Shown in pieces: positions 8,666 through 16,531 of a stretch of 64,000 nt of DNA. Positions within the stretch are counted from its first letter, which is position 1. Each line of letters opens with the position of its first letter. The stretch is taken from the NCBI RefSeq assembly GCF_026625645.1, contig NZ_CP113056.1, forward strand, positions 2,269,001 to 2,333,000. The letters are read 5' to 3'. The notes below the pieces were generated by a model, which was not told the origin of the DNA, ran no database searches, and worked only from the letters and a program-made list of their open reading frames with translations. A program made the position numbers and the translations under genes. This DNA is from Ancylobacter sp. SL191 (GTDB lineage: Bacteria; Pseudomonadota; Alphaproteobacteria; Rhizobiales; Xanthobacteraceae).

Positions 8666-9658
8666 TCAGGGCGTCAGGTAGGACTTCAGGATCGAGGCGC
8701 CCATCGTGTATTTCGGGTCGACCATGTTGCCGAGCCGCACGCGCCCGCACTGGGTGAGCAGCATGTAGGCTTCCACCTCGTCGAAGCCGTAATCCGACGC
8801 CATCCAGCGGATGAGGTCGCGATAGGCCATGCGGGTGGCGTCTTCCATCGGGCGGGTGGAGCCGATGGACATGATGAAGTCCTCGGTCTCAAGGCGCGGC
8901 GTGTGGATGGTCCAGCCCTTGATGAGGTCGATCTGGAGGGTGGTGACGGTGGGGTGCTCCAGCGCGACGCCGCACAGCTCGCCATCGCCCTGCGTGGCGT
9001 GGCAGTCGCCGAGATAGAGCAGGCCGCCCTTGATGTTGACCGGCAGGTAGATCACCGCGCCGATGCCGACATCCGGCAGGTCCATGTTGCCGCCATAATA
9101 GTCCGGCTGCAGCGAGGTAATGGCCTCGATCTCCGGCGAGGTGCCGATGGTGCCGATGAAGGGCACATAGGGCAGGGTGATCTTGTCGCTCCACTTCGTG
9201 CCGGTCTCGGCATCGACATGCAGCTTCTTGACCTTGATCGGCAGCGGCGCGTTGAGCATCGCCGTGTCCTTGGTCGGCACGAGGCCGCCGAACTCCGGCA
9301 TGATGAGCGTGGTGCCGCGAGGCTGCTCGCCGCGCGGAACGATGTTCTTGATGTAGACCGCGAGCGTGTCGCCCTTCTCCGCGCCATTGACGTAGATCGG
9401 GCCGTTCTGGGGGTTCAGATAGGGGAAGTTCAGGATGTCGAGCGGGTTGTCGGTCTCGTTCTTGATCGCGCCCTCGAAGGCGTCATGCGTCTCGGCTGAG
9501 ACCACCGCGCCGGGGTCGACGGCGATCACCGGATCGACATAGGGGCCGTAGACGTAATGATACTTGCCCTGCACCTCTTCGGTGATGGCGTGGGTCGACC
9601 CCGCCTGGCCCTTGGCGAGGCCTTTGCGTGCCATGATGGACGTCTCTAGCCAGGACAT
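8666..9658 (-). CDS. fmdA: Formamidase / acetamidase FmdA
   Basis: Hydrolyses formamide, and possibly other short amides, to ammonia and the acid in the cytoplasm. The 330-residue product matches the FmdA_AmdA family through GKYHYVYGPYVDPV, AETHDAFEGAI, FGGLVP, GDCHATQGDGELCG and LLTQCGRVRLGNMVDP. GDCHATQGDGE is the conserved metal/active-site segment. The ATG at 9658 is preceded by AGGAG at good distance; the internal ATG 24 bases on lacks a comparable site. It lies 40 bases after urtE, so importer and enzyme are coexpressed, as in the Methylophilus formamide cluster. Confidence 0.93.
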   Translation of the reverse strand: MSWLETSIMARKGLAKGQAGSTHAITEEVQGKYHYVYGPYVDPVIAVDPGAVVSAETHDAFEGAIKNETDNPLDILNFPYLNPQNGPIYVNGAEKGDTLAVYIKNIVPRGEQPRGTTLIMPEFGGLVPTKDTAMLNAPLPIKVKKLHVDAETGTKWSDKITLPYVPFIGTIGTSPEIEAITSLQPDYYGGNMDLPDVGIGAVIYLPVNIKGGLLYLGDCHATQGDGELCGVALEHPTVTTLQIDLIKGWTIHTPRLETEDFIMSIGSTRPMEDATRMAYRDLIRWMASDYGFDEVEAYMLLTQCGRVRLGNMVDPKYTMGASILKSYLTP

Positions 9659-9698
9659 TTGCTTTCTCCTTTTGGCTGTCTCGGTTCGGCAGGGGGCG

Positions 9699-10412
9699 TC
9701 AGACCGCCAGATGACGACGCATGGCCTCGCCATCGGCCAGGGCTTCGCGATCAAGCTCGGCGACGATGCGGCCCTTGTCCATGACGTAGCAACGCTGCGC
9801 CATGGCGCGGATCATGTCGATGTTCTGCTCCACCAGCATGATGGTGACGCCGGTGGCGCGGTTCAGCTCCACCATGATGCGGGCGATGTCCTGCACGATG
9901 TTGGGCTGGATGCCCTCGGACGGCTCGTCGAGCAGGATGAGGGAGGGATCGGCGATGAGCACGCGGCCAATGGCGAGCTGCTGCTGCTGGCCACCGGACA
10001 TGGTGCCGGCGCGCTGGGCCCAGCGCTCGCGCAGGATGGGGAAGTAACCCAGCACGCGCTCTCGGTCCGCCGCTGTCACGCCCGCCTTGAGCATGGCGCC
10101 GACCGCGATGTTCTCAGCCACGGTGAGGCGCGGGAACACGTCGCGGCCCTGCGGCACATAGCCGACGCCGAGCCGGGCGCGCTTGTGGGCGGGCAGATGC
10201 TCGACCGCCTCGCCGCGATAGACGATGGAGCCCTCCATCGCGGGAACGAGGCCGATGAGGCTCTTCATCAGCGTCGATTTGCCGACGCCGTTGCGCCCGA
10301 TCACCGCGACGATCTCGCCCTCGCGCACGGTGAGGTCGAGGCCCTGGAGCACCGGCTTGCCGCCATAGCCGGCGCGCAGGCCGAGGGTGGAGAGCAGCAC
10401 TTCCTTACGCAT
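9699..10412 (-). CDS. urtE: Urea/short-chain amide ABC transporter ATP-binding protein UrtE
   Basis: A LivF-type ATPase of a branched-chain-like ABC importer, 237 residues. Walker A GRNGVGKST (39-47), Q-loop VGYVPQGRDVF, signature MSGGQQQQLAIGR and Walker B LILLDEPSEGIQPN are intact. The last phrase (EPSEGIQP) is typical of UrtE. The start ATG overlaps the urtD stop by eight bases, supporting translational coupling; an upstream frame extension would add six residues. With UrtD it would power the UrtBC channel for urea or small amides captured by UrtA. Substrate is inferred from fmdA and amiCR in the same operon. Confidence 0.9.
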   Translation of the reverse strand: MRKEVLLSTLGLRAGYGGKPVLQGLDLTVREGEIVAVIGRNGVGKSTLMKSLIGLVPAMEGSIVYRGEAVEHLPAHKRARLGVGYVPQGRDVFPRLTVAENIAVGAMLKAGVTAADRERVLGYFPILRERWAQRAGTMSGGQQQQLAIGRVLIADPSLILLDEPSEGIQPNIVQDIARIMVELNRATGVTIMLVEQNIDMIRAMAQRCYVMDKGRIVAELDREALADGEAMRRHLAV

Positions 10413-11133
10413 GGGCGGCCTCCGGCGCATGACCGAGATAGATGGCGGCGACCCGCTCGTCGGCGACGATGGCGTCGATCGAGCCTTGAGCGAACACCTG
10501 GCCGAGATGCAGCACCGTGACCTTGTGGGCGACCTGGCGGACGAAGGCCATGTCGTGCTCGACCGCCAGCACCGTCATGCCCTCGGCGTTGAGGCGCTGG
10601 ATCATCGCGCCGGTGGCGAAGGTCTCCTCCGGCGACATGCCGGCGGTTGGCTCGTCGAGCAGCAGCAGGCGCGGCTTGAGGCTGATCGCCATGCCGATCT
10701 CCAGCCACTGCTTCTGGCCGTGGCTGAGATTGCCGGCGAGCTGTTTTGCTTCCGCCGTGAGCTTGAGGAAATCGAGCAACCGGTCGATCTCGCCATGAAG
10801 TTCGGCGGGCGCGTAATGGTGCTGCATGGCGATTTCGAGGTTCTGCCACACGCTCAGCGCCTTGAAGATGCCGGGCACCTGGAACTTCACGCTCATGCCC
10901 CGGCGGATGCGCTGATAGGATTTCAGCGCCGTGATGTCCTCGCCGCCGAACAGGATCTGCCCGCTGCTCGGCTGGTGCTCGCCGAGGATGAGGCGGAACA
11001 GCGTGCTCTTGCCGGCGCCGTTGGGGCCGATGAGGCAGTGGATCTCGCCGGGCTCCAGCGCCAGATTGACGTTGTTGGTAACGTGCAGGCCGCCGAAATG
11101 CTTGTTGAGCGCGCGCGCTTCGATGAGGGCCAT
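10405..11133 (-). CDS. urtD: Urea/short-chain amide ABC transporter ATP-binding protein UrtD
   Basis: A LivG-type ATPase, 242 residues, with Walker A GPNGAGKST (36-44), signature LSHGQKQWLEIGMA and Walker B LLLLDEPTAGMSPEE. The LSHGQKQWLE signature in place of LSGGQ is typical of UrtD. Its ATG overlaps the urtC stop by one base (TGATG) and its own end overlaps urtE, so the three genes are coupled. It pairs with UrtE on the cytoplasmic face of the UrtBC membrane complex. Confidence 0.9.
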   Translation of the reverse strand: MALIEARALNKHFGGLHVTNNVNLALEPGEIHCLIGPNGAGKSTLFRLILGEHQPSSGQILFGGEDITALKSYQRIRRGMSVKFQVPGIFKALSVWQNLEIAMQHHYAPAELHGEIDRLLDFLKLTAEAKQLAGNLSHGQKQWLEIGMAISLKPRLLLLDEPTAGMSPEETFATGAMIQRLNAEGMTVLAVEHDMAFVRQVAHKVTVLHLGQVFAQGSIDAIVADERVAAIYLGHAPEAAHA

Positions 11134-12191
11134 CAGACGCCTCCCCGCTTCGAGGTCAGCCGGCCGATCAGGGCGGCGGCAGAGAGGATCAGCCCGCGCG
11201 GGGCGAGGAGTACGGTGAGCACCAGCAGGATGCCCATCACCACCAGCGCGTACTGGCTGCCATGGATGGTGAGCGCCTGGAAGGCGGAGAGCACCACCAG
11301 CGTGCCGATCAGCGTCGCCGTGATGTCCGAGCGCCCGCCGACCGCGACCCAGACGATGGGCAAAGCGGCGGCCGTCATGCCCATGCTGGAGGGGGTGATG
11401 TACTGGCCCCAGCTCGTGTAGAGCACGCCCGACAGCCCCGCCAGCGCCGCGCCGATGACGAAGGCGCCGAGCTGGTACTTGCGGATGTCATAGCCGAGCA
11501 TCTCGGCCCGTTCCGGGTTCTCGCGGATGGCGACCAGCACATTGCCGAAGCGCGAATTCACCAGAATGCGCAGAGCGAGATAGACCAGCACGAGCAGGCC
11601 GAGCACGACGTAATAGAGCTGCACGTCGGGGAACAGCACGATGTCGCCGCCCGGCCAGGGAAGGGTGAGCGGGGGCATGTTGCTCATGCCGTTGAAGCCG
11701 TTCAGCCGGGCGCTGCCGATCTTCCATTCCGGCCCGGCGGTCTGCGCCATGAAGCGTTCCAGCACCAGCGTCACCGACAGGGTGACGATGCCGAGGAACA
11801 CGCCGGAGATGCGCCCGAAATAGAGGAAGTAGCCGAGCAGCACCGCGAACAGCGCGGCGATCGCGATGGCGAGCACCAGCGCCACCAGCGTGAAGCCATA
11901 GGCGGCGCCGAAATTGATGGTGAGGATGCCATAGCTGTAGCCGGCAATGCCGAAGAAGGCGGTCTGGCCGAAGGACAGCGCGCCGCCATAGCCCCAGATG
12001 AGGCTGAGGCCGAGCGCCATGAAGACCCAGGTGAAGAAGTAGACGGTATTGCCGACCGTGTAGCCGTCGCTGAACAGCGGGTAGCCGCAGGCGGCCAGAA
12101 GGACGACGAGGAAGCCGACCCAGAACCAGGGGCCGCGGCCCATGGTCTGCGGACCTTCCAGCCGGGCGAAGAAGCGGGCGAGAGCGTTCAT
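11133..12191 (-). CDS. urtC: Urea/short-chain amide ABC transporter permease UrtC
   Basis: A LivM-type membrane permease, 352 residues, with about ten hydrophobic segments starting at residue 20. Family landmarks are SLIWGYGGALSFGQTAFFGIAG in the second or third helix, the EAA-like loop AIRENPERAEMLGYD, and the helix GAALAGLSGVLYTSWGQYITP. WGYGGALSFGQ is a strong marker of this subunit. It lies 18 bases after urtB and overlaps urtD, and forms the translocation channel with UrtB. The permease class is certain; urea versus formamide/acetamide as main substrate is inferred. Confidence 0.9.
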   Translation of the reverse strand: MNALARFFARLEGPQTMGRGPWFWVGFLVVLLAACGYPLFSDGYTVGNTVYFFTWVFMALGLSLIWGYGGALSFGQTAFFGIAGYSYGILTINFGAAYGFTLVALVLAIAIAALFAVLLGYFLYFGRISGVFLGIVTLSVTLVLERFMAQTAGPEWKIGSARLNGFNGMSNMPPLTLPWPGGDIVLFPDVQLYYVVLGLLVLVYLALRILVNSRFGNVLVAIRENPERAEMLGYDIRKYQLGAFVIGAALAGLSGVLYTSWGQYITPSSMGMTAAALPIVWVAVGGRSDITATLIGTLVVLSAFQALTIHGSQYALVVMGILLVLTVLLAPRGLILSAAALIGRLTSKRGGV

Positions 12192-12209
12192 GGGTGAGGG
12201 TTCCGAGGC

Positions 12210-13082
12210 TCAGGCGCGTTCGCGCAGCAGGAAGCCGGAAATGCCCTTGGGCAAGACCCGGATGACGACGATGACGGCGACCAGAAGGCCGATCTGGCCG
12301 AAGAGCTGGCCATAGAGCGAGGTCATGGTGGCCTTCACCACCGCCAGCACGGCGGCGGCCGGCGCGGTGCCGAGGAACACGTCGGCGCCGCCGACGACCA
12401 CGGTCACGAAGGCTTCCATGATGAAGGTGGTGCCCATGGTCGGCACCAGCGTCATGGTCGGGGCGTAGAGCCCGCCCGTGAGCCCGGCGAGGCCCGCCCC
12501 GAGAGCGAAGGTGAGGCTGTAGACGCGCCGCGTATCGACGCCCAGCGCCGCCGCCATGTGCGGGACTTGGATGGTGGCGCGGGCCATGACGCCGAAGCGC
12601 GTCCAATTGAACAGCGCGTAGAGCCCGGCGAGCACCACCAGAGCCATCACGAACAGCACCAGCCGGTAGAGCGAGTAGGAATAGGCGCCCATCTGGAAGC
12701 TGCCGAAGGGCGTGCCCACGCCCGCCATGGTCGAGCCGAGGATAATCAGCGTGCCCTGCGTGGCGATGAGGCTGAGGCCCCAGGTCGCGACGATGGTGTC
12801 GAGCGGCCGGTCATAGAGATGCCGGATCACCAGCATCTCCACCAGCGCCCCGACCATCCCGGCGACCAGCGCGCCGCAGAGAATGGCGAGCGGCAGCGGC
12901 AGGCCGGCATGGGTGGCGGAGACGGTGACATAGGCCCCGCACATGATGAACTCGCCATGGGCGAGGTTGATGACGCCCATCATGCCGAAGATCACGGCGA
13001 GCCCGCAGGCGGACAGCACCAGAAAGGCGAAGGCATCGCCGAACTGGTAGAGGGCGGAGAAGGCGAGGGTTCCGAGATCCAT
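12210..13082 (-). CDS. urtB: Urea/short-chain amide ABC transporter permease UrtB
   Basis: A LivH-type permease of 290 residues with seven to eight hydrophobic segments. Diagnostic stretches are LAVIFGMMGVINLAHGEF (the first conserved motif) and VVVGGADVFLGTAPAAAVLA near the end. The ATG at 13082 gives the family's usual short N-terminus (MDLGTLAFSALYQFGD); a longer frame upstream adds 38 Pro/Arg-rich residues unlike the family. The ribosome site is weak (GGAAGG about 12 bases away). It lies 129 bases downstream of urtA, a gap often seen after an abundant binding protein gene. Confidence 0.9.
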   Translation of the reverse strand: MDLGTLAFSALYQFGDAFAFLVLSACGLAVIFGMMGVINLAHGEFIMCGAYVTVSATHAGLPLPLAILCGALVAGMVGALVEMLVIRHLYDRPLDTIVATWGLSLIATQGTLIILGSTMAGVGTPFGSFQMGAYSYSLYRLVLFVMALVVLAGLYALFNWTRFGVMARATIQVPHMAAALGVDTRRVYSLTFALGAGLAGLTGGLYAPTMTLVPTMGTTFIMEAFVTVVVGGADVFLGTAPAAAVLAVVKATMTSLYGQLFGQIGLLVAVIVVIRVLPKGISGFLLRERA

Positions 13083-13211
13083 GGGCGGGCAGGGCCTTCC
13101 ATCCGTCAGGACGATGGGGAGGTGTGCCCCGGCGCGGAAGGGGGCCGCGCCGGGGCGAGTGACGGATGCCGCCGAAGGGGGAAGCGGCATCCGCAAGGGG
13201 TCAGCCCGCGA

Positions 13212-14450
13212 TCAGGGCTTCGGCGGCGGGTTGGACGGGGTGTACTGCGCGCTCGGGTCGCTCTTGGTCAGGTCGCAGCCCGCCTCGCCCAGCCAATAGG
13301 GCTTGATGTCCTCCCAGACCTTCGGGAAGGAGATCGAGTGATCCGCACCCACCTTGGCGAGATAGATGGTGTGCGACATGTGCTGGCTCTTCGGGTCGAG
13401 GCAGACCTTGCCCTCCGGCGCGTCCATGCAGACATCGCCCTTGGCGATCTCCTTGCGCAGGTCGTCGCGCTTGGTGGACTTCGCCCGCTCCACCATCTGC
13501 TTGTAGAGATAGACCGCGAGGTAGGAGTTCTCGGCCTCCTGGTTCACATAGGGCTCGTTCGGGAACTTCGCCTTGAACTTGGCGAGGAACGCCTTGGAGG
13601 CCGGCGTGTCGATTTCCTCGATGTAGTTGGTGGTGACGTACATGTCCTTGAGCGATGGCGGCTTGAAGCGCTTGTGCTCATAGCCCTGGCCGACATTGAC
13701 CGAGGAGGCCATCGGCAGGTTCACATTGGCGGAGGCGGCCTGCTCGTAATAAGAGGCCTGCGCCGTGCCGACCAGCAGCGTCACCACGAAATCCGGCTTC
13801 GCCTTCTGGATGTTCTGGATGTTCTGCGAGAACTGCGACACGCCGAGCGGGATGAAATCCTCGCCGACCATTTCGCCGCCATTCTCCTTGACGATGTTGC
13901 GCACCCATTCGGCGGAGATCTGTCCGAAATTATAGTCGGCGGCGAGCGTGTAGACCTTCTTGCCGTACTTCTCCATCATCCACGGGATGAGGGTGGAGAA
14001 CTGCTGCTCGGGCACCGCGCCGGTCACGATCATGTTGGCGTCGCAGACGCCGCCTTCATACTGGTTGTTGTAGAAGGCGAGGCCGTCGAACTGGTTGACG
14101 ATCGGCCGGTAGGCCTCGCGCGAGGCCGAGGAGAAGCCGGCGAACACCACGTCGACCTTGTCGCGCTGGAGCACGCGGCGCATGAACTCCTGATAGCGCG
14201 TATTGTCGGACTGGGTGTCGTAGATCACCAGTTCCAGCGGGCGCCCGTCGATGCCGCCGGCCTTGTTGATCTCTTCCGCCGCCAGCTGGATGGCGTGTAC
14301 CTTGCCGATGGTCGCGGCGGCGAAATCGCCGGACTGGTCTTCCAGCACGCCAAGCTTGATGGGATCGGCCGCAAAGGCCGCCCCGGCGCCGAGCGCAAGC
14401 GTCCCCGTGAGGGCCGCGGCACGCAGCCCCCGCATCAGTCGTCCAGACAT
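13212..14450 (-). CDS. urtA: Urea/short-chain amide ABC transporter substrate-binding protein UrtA (FmdD-like)
   Basis: A periplasmic type I binding protein, 412 residues. A Sec signal (LRAAALTGTLALGAGAAFA) is cleaved before ADPIKLG. The body has the two-lobed LivJ-like pattern, with LEDQSGDFA, ELVIYDTQSDNTRYQEF and TLAADYNFGQISAEWVR. Close similarity in layout to cytoplasmic AmiC in the same operon is expected because both bind amides. ATG 14450 has GGAG about eight bases before. A short proline-rich tail (SNPPPKP) closes the protein. It supplies urea or small amides to UrtBCDE. Confidence 0.9.
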   Translation of the reverse strand: MSGRLMRGLRAAALTGTLALGAGAAFAADPIKLGVLEDQSGDFAAATIGKVHAIQLAAEEINKAGGIDGRPLELVIYDTQSDNTRYQEFMRRVLQRDKVDVVFAGFSSASREAYRPIVNQFDGLAFYNNQYEGGVCDANMIVTGAVPEQQFSTLIPWMMEKYGKKVYTLAADYNFGQISAEWVRNIVKENGGEMVGEDFIPLGVSQFSQNIQNIQKAKPDFVVTLLVGTAQASYYEQAASANVNLPMASSVNVGQGYEHKRFKPPSLKDMYVTTNYIEEIDTPASKAFLAKFKAKFPNEPYVNQEAENSYLAVYLYKQMVERAKSTKRDDLRKEIAKGDVCMDAPEGKVCLDPKSQHMSHTIYLAKVGADHSISFPKVWEDIKPYWLGEAGCDLTKSDPSAQYTPSNPPPKP

Positions 14451-14471
14451 GTGGTCTTCTCCTCTGAAGGT

Positions 14472-15131
14472 TTATGTTCGGTCGGCGTGCCGCAAGGAAA
14501 GCTCTCCTGCCGGTGCCGTCCGGTCGGGCGTTGGCGCCCTGGTGGCGAGATAGGTCTCGCAATGCTCTTCCAGGCTCCGGCGCAGGCGCATGCTCTCGCG
14601 CCTGAGCCGGTCATAGGCGGCATCGTCGTCGATGCCGGCATCGGCCATCAGGGCGACGATTGCCTTGACGACCGAGCGCCGCCCGCGTCGGCGGCGCTCC
14701 ATATCTTCCAGCCGCGCACTCATGTCGGTGCGCAGCAGGAACTGGTTGATCCCGAGGAACAGCGCCGTGTAGACAGCCGCCCCATGCACCGGCTTCCTCA
14801 GGAAGGCGGTGGCCCCGAGATTGATGAGGTTCTTCAGGCGGCTGGGCGCCTCGACGCCGACCAGCCCGATCACCGGCACGGGCGGCAGGCGCGAGGCCTC
14901 GCCCGGCTCGCCGGCGATGGCGATGTCAAGATCGCCGTCGATGAACAGGATGTCGCGCTCGGCATTCAGCCCGGCAAGGTCGATCTCCGTGCGCGTTTCG
15001 GTGACCGGGCGGTACTCTGCCGCCACGCCGAGCTTGGCGAGCGTGACGTCCAGCGCTTCCACCGCACTGCGGTTCGCGGTGGCGATGACCGCCCGACCGC
15101 CGTTGAAATTCTGAAGCAGTCGAGGAGACAT
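14472..15131 (-). CDS. amiR: AmiR-like ANTAR antitermination regulator
   Basis: A 219-residue RNA-binding antiterminator. The N-terminal 130 residues are a receiver-like fold without an obvious phosphorylation pocket. A coiled-coil segment (SARLEDMERRRRGRRS) leads into an ANTAR three-helix domain (VVKAIVALMADAGIDDDAA, then YDRLRRESMRLRRSLEE). In the Pseudomonas amidase system AmiR is held by AmiC until an amide binds AmiC, then suppresses a leader terminator. Here the gene starts within the amiC stop (TGATG), and the operon leader has a terminator. A GTG three bases earlier is an alternative start. The mechanism is inferred from family and leader. Confidence 0.9.
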   Translation of the reverse strand: MSPRLLQNFNGGRAVIATANRSAVEALDVTLAKLGVAAEYRPVTETRTEIDLAGLNAERDILFIDGDLDIAIAGEPGEASRLPPVPVIGLVGVEAPSRLKNLINLGATAFLRKPVHGAAVYTALFLGINQFLLRTDMSARLEDMERRRRGRRSVVKAIVALMADAGIDDDAAYDRLRRESMRLRRSLEEHCETYLATRAPTPDRTAPAGELSLRHADRT

Positions 15132-16285
15132 CACCTTACCACTCTCAGATTGGGAGTACGGGACGCCATGGCGTAGCGTGGCGAGGACTGGATGAGATAC
15201 GGATCGGGCCGCACCGGGGCGGACTCCTCGACGATCACATCGAAGCGCGCCTGCGCGGTGGAGCGGCCGATGCGCGGGGTCAGCCAGGCATGCAGCGTTT
15301 GCGGGTCGATCCAGACATCGCCCTGCGGCGCCTGAAGACGCTGGCGCGTCACCGCCTGCTTCACCGCCGCGACCTCGTCCGTGCCGGCGTCAGTGAGCGC
15401 GCGGGCGAGCAGCTTCACCGCGATATAGGAGGCTTCCGCATCCGCGGAGGTGGACGGCCCTTGCGGGAAGGCGGCGCGGTAGTCATGGGTGAAGGCGGTG
15501 TTGGCCGGGTTCGCCAGCGAGGAGAAATAGACGCTGGAGGACAGGTGACCATCCACCGCCCCGGCGCCGATCTCCTCAAGCTCGGGTTCGGAGAGGGTGC
15601 AGGAGGCAATCGGGATCTGCCGCGCCTGATCGATGCCGCGCGCCGCGCAGGCGGCACGGAACAGGCGGAAGAAGGCATAGGCACTGGTGCCGATCAGGTT
15701 GTTGAAGACGAAATCCGGCTTCGCCTCCAGAATGGCGTCGACCAGCTTCTCGAAGCTCGTATCGCCGACAGCGGCGTAACGCTCCGCCAGCACCTGCCCG
15801 CCGCGCGCGGTCATCGCCTCGCGGAAGATGCGGGTATTCTCCCACGCCCAGATATAGTTGGAGCCGACGCAGAAGGCGCGCGGGCCGACATGGCCGAGCA
15901 TGTGATCGACCAGCGGCAGGACGTGTTGGTTGGGCGAGGCGCCGGTGTAAATGACGTTGCTGGAGCTCTCGAAGCCCTCATAATGCGAGGGATACCAGAG
16001 CAGCGCGTCATGCTTCTCGAAGCAGGGGATGACTTCCTTGCGGCTTGACGAGGTGTAGCAGCCGACGACATGGCGGATGCCGGATGCGGTGAGTTCCTGG
16101 CTGAGCTCGGCATAGCGGGCGAGGTCGCCGCCCGGGTTCACCACCACCGGCTCGAGGGTCACGTTCTCCGCCGCCGCGGCTTCCCGGAAGGCCAGCAGGG
16201 CGCCGTTCAGCATTGAGCGGGCCACCACGCTGTAGGGCCCGGTCGTGGAGAACATGACGCCGACGCGGTAGTGCTGACTGGCCAT
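15131..16285 (-). CDS. amiC: AmiC-like cytoplasmic amide sensor
   Basis: A type I periplasmic-binding fold protein without a signal peptide, 384 residues from ATG 16285 (MASQHYRVGVMFS). Landmarks are GVMFSTTGPYSVVARSMLNG, CYTSSSRKEVIPCFEKHD, LLWYPSHYEGFESS, VYTGASPNQH-like YTGASPNQHVLPL, and SNYIWAWENTRI, all as in AmiC. Lack of a signal fits a cytoplasmic ligand sensor that sequesters AmiR. The coding frame continues upstream to 16369, but that part lies over the leader terminator, so the shorter start is preferred; GGAACGGGA just before it is a weak ribosome site. It is the first gene of the operon amiC-amiR-urtABCDE-fmdA-nitrilase. Confidence 0.9.
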   Translation of the reverse strand: MASQHYRVGVMFSTTGPYSVVARSMLNGALLAFREAAAAENVTLEPVVVNPGGDLARYAELSQELTASGIRHVVGCYTSSSRKEVIPCFEKHDALLWYPSHYEGFESSSNVIYTGASPNQHVLPLVDHMLGHVGPRAFCVGSNYIWAWENTRIFREAMTARGGQVLAERYAAVGDTSFEKLVDAILEAKPDFVFNNLIGTSAYAFFRLFRAACAARGIDQARQIPIASCTLSEPELEEIGAGAVDGHLSSSVYFSSLANPANTAFTHDYRAAFPQGPSTSADAEASYIAVKLLARALTDAGTDEVAAVKQAVTRQRLQAPQGDVWIDPQTLHAWLTPRIGRSTAQARFDVIVEESAPVRPDPYLIQSSPRYAMASRTPNLRVVR

Positions 16286-16300
16286 TCCCGTTCCAAACAC

Positions 16301-16331
16301 AAAAAAGCCCGTCGGCAGGTCTGCCGCGGGC
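16301..16331 (-). terminator. Intrinsic terminator in the leader of the amide operon (attenuator)
   Basis: Read on the minus strand: arms GCCCGCGGCA and TGCCGACGGGC (one bulged A) around loop GACC, followed by six T. It sits only 15 bases before the amiC start codon, so it would stop transcription of the whole operon unless overridden. This is what an AmiR-type antiterminator acts on. Confidence 0.8.
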
Positions 16332-16342
16332 GTCGTTGCCGC
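16326..16342 (-). promoter_or_regulatory. Candidate ANTAR-recognised hairpin overlapping the terminator
   Basis: On the minus strand GCGGC-AACGAC-GCCCGC: a five-pair stem with one bulged C and the hexaloop AACGAC. The loop has A at position 1 and G at 4, the known ANTAR target features. Its 3' arm shares six bases with the terminator stem, so the two structures are mutually exclusive. An upstream partner may be the hairpin at 16395-16425, whose hexaloop GAGGCT fits only at G4. Confidence 0.55.
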
Positions 16343-16428
16343 CAGCCTGATGCGCATCTCGATGCACATTCGCTGGAAATGTCACTAATGGGTTGACGCT
16401 TTCATGAGCAGCCTCGCTCAGCGCCGTA

Positions 16429-16462
16429 AAAATAGGCTCGCGCGAAAAGCGGGCCGTGTCAA
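16429..16462 (-). promoter_or_regulatory. Tentative promoter of the amide operon
   Basis: TTGACA at 16457-16462 and TATTTT at 16429-16434 on the minus strand, with a 22-base spacing that is longer than ideal, so one of the two elements may be wrong. A similar short sequence, CATGAAA(A)GCGT, occurs on both sides (about 16470-16481 and 16397-16407). Transcription starting near 16421 would give a leader of about 135 bases. Low confidence. Confidence 0.3.
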
Positions 16463-16531
16463 GCGGCCCTTACGCTTTTCATGCGGTAACCTTGGGTGGG
16501 TGGTGAGCGACGGACGAAAAATCCAGTCCGC

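Noticed and set aside
12558-15176. An 872-residue open frame on the plus strand opposite urtB, urtA and amiR
   Set aside because: It lies over well-recognised genes on the other strand; the translated sequence is rich in Arg, Gly, Asp and His with no family signature, as expected from antisense frames in high-GC codon use.
16457-16480. Sigma-54 promoter upstream of amiC
   Set aside because: TTGACACGG resembles a -24 element, but no GC lies at the required ten-base spacing for the -12 element.
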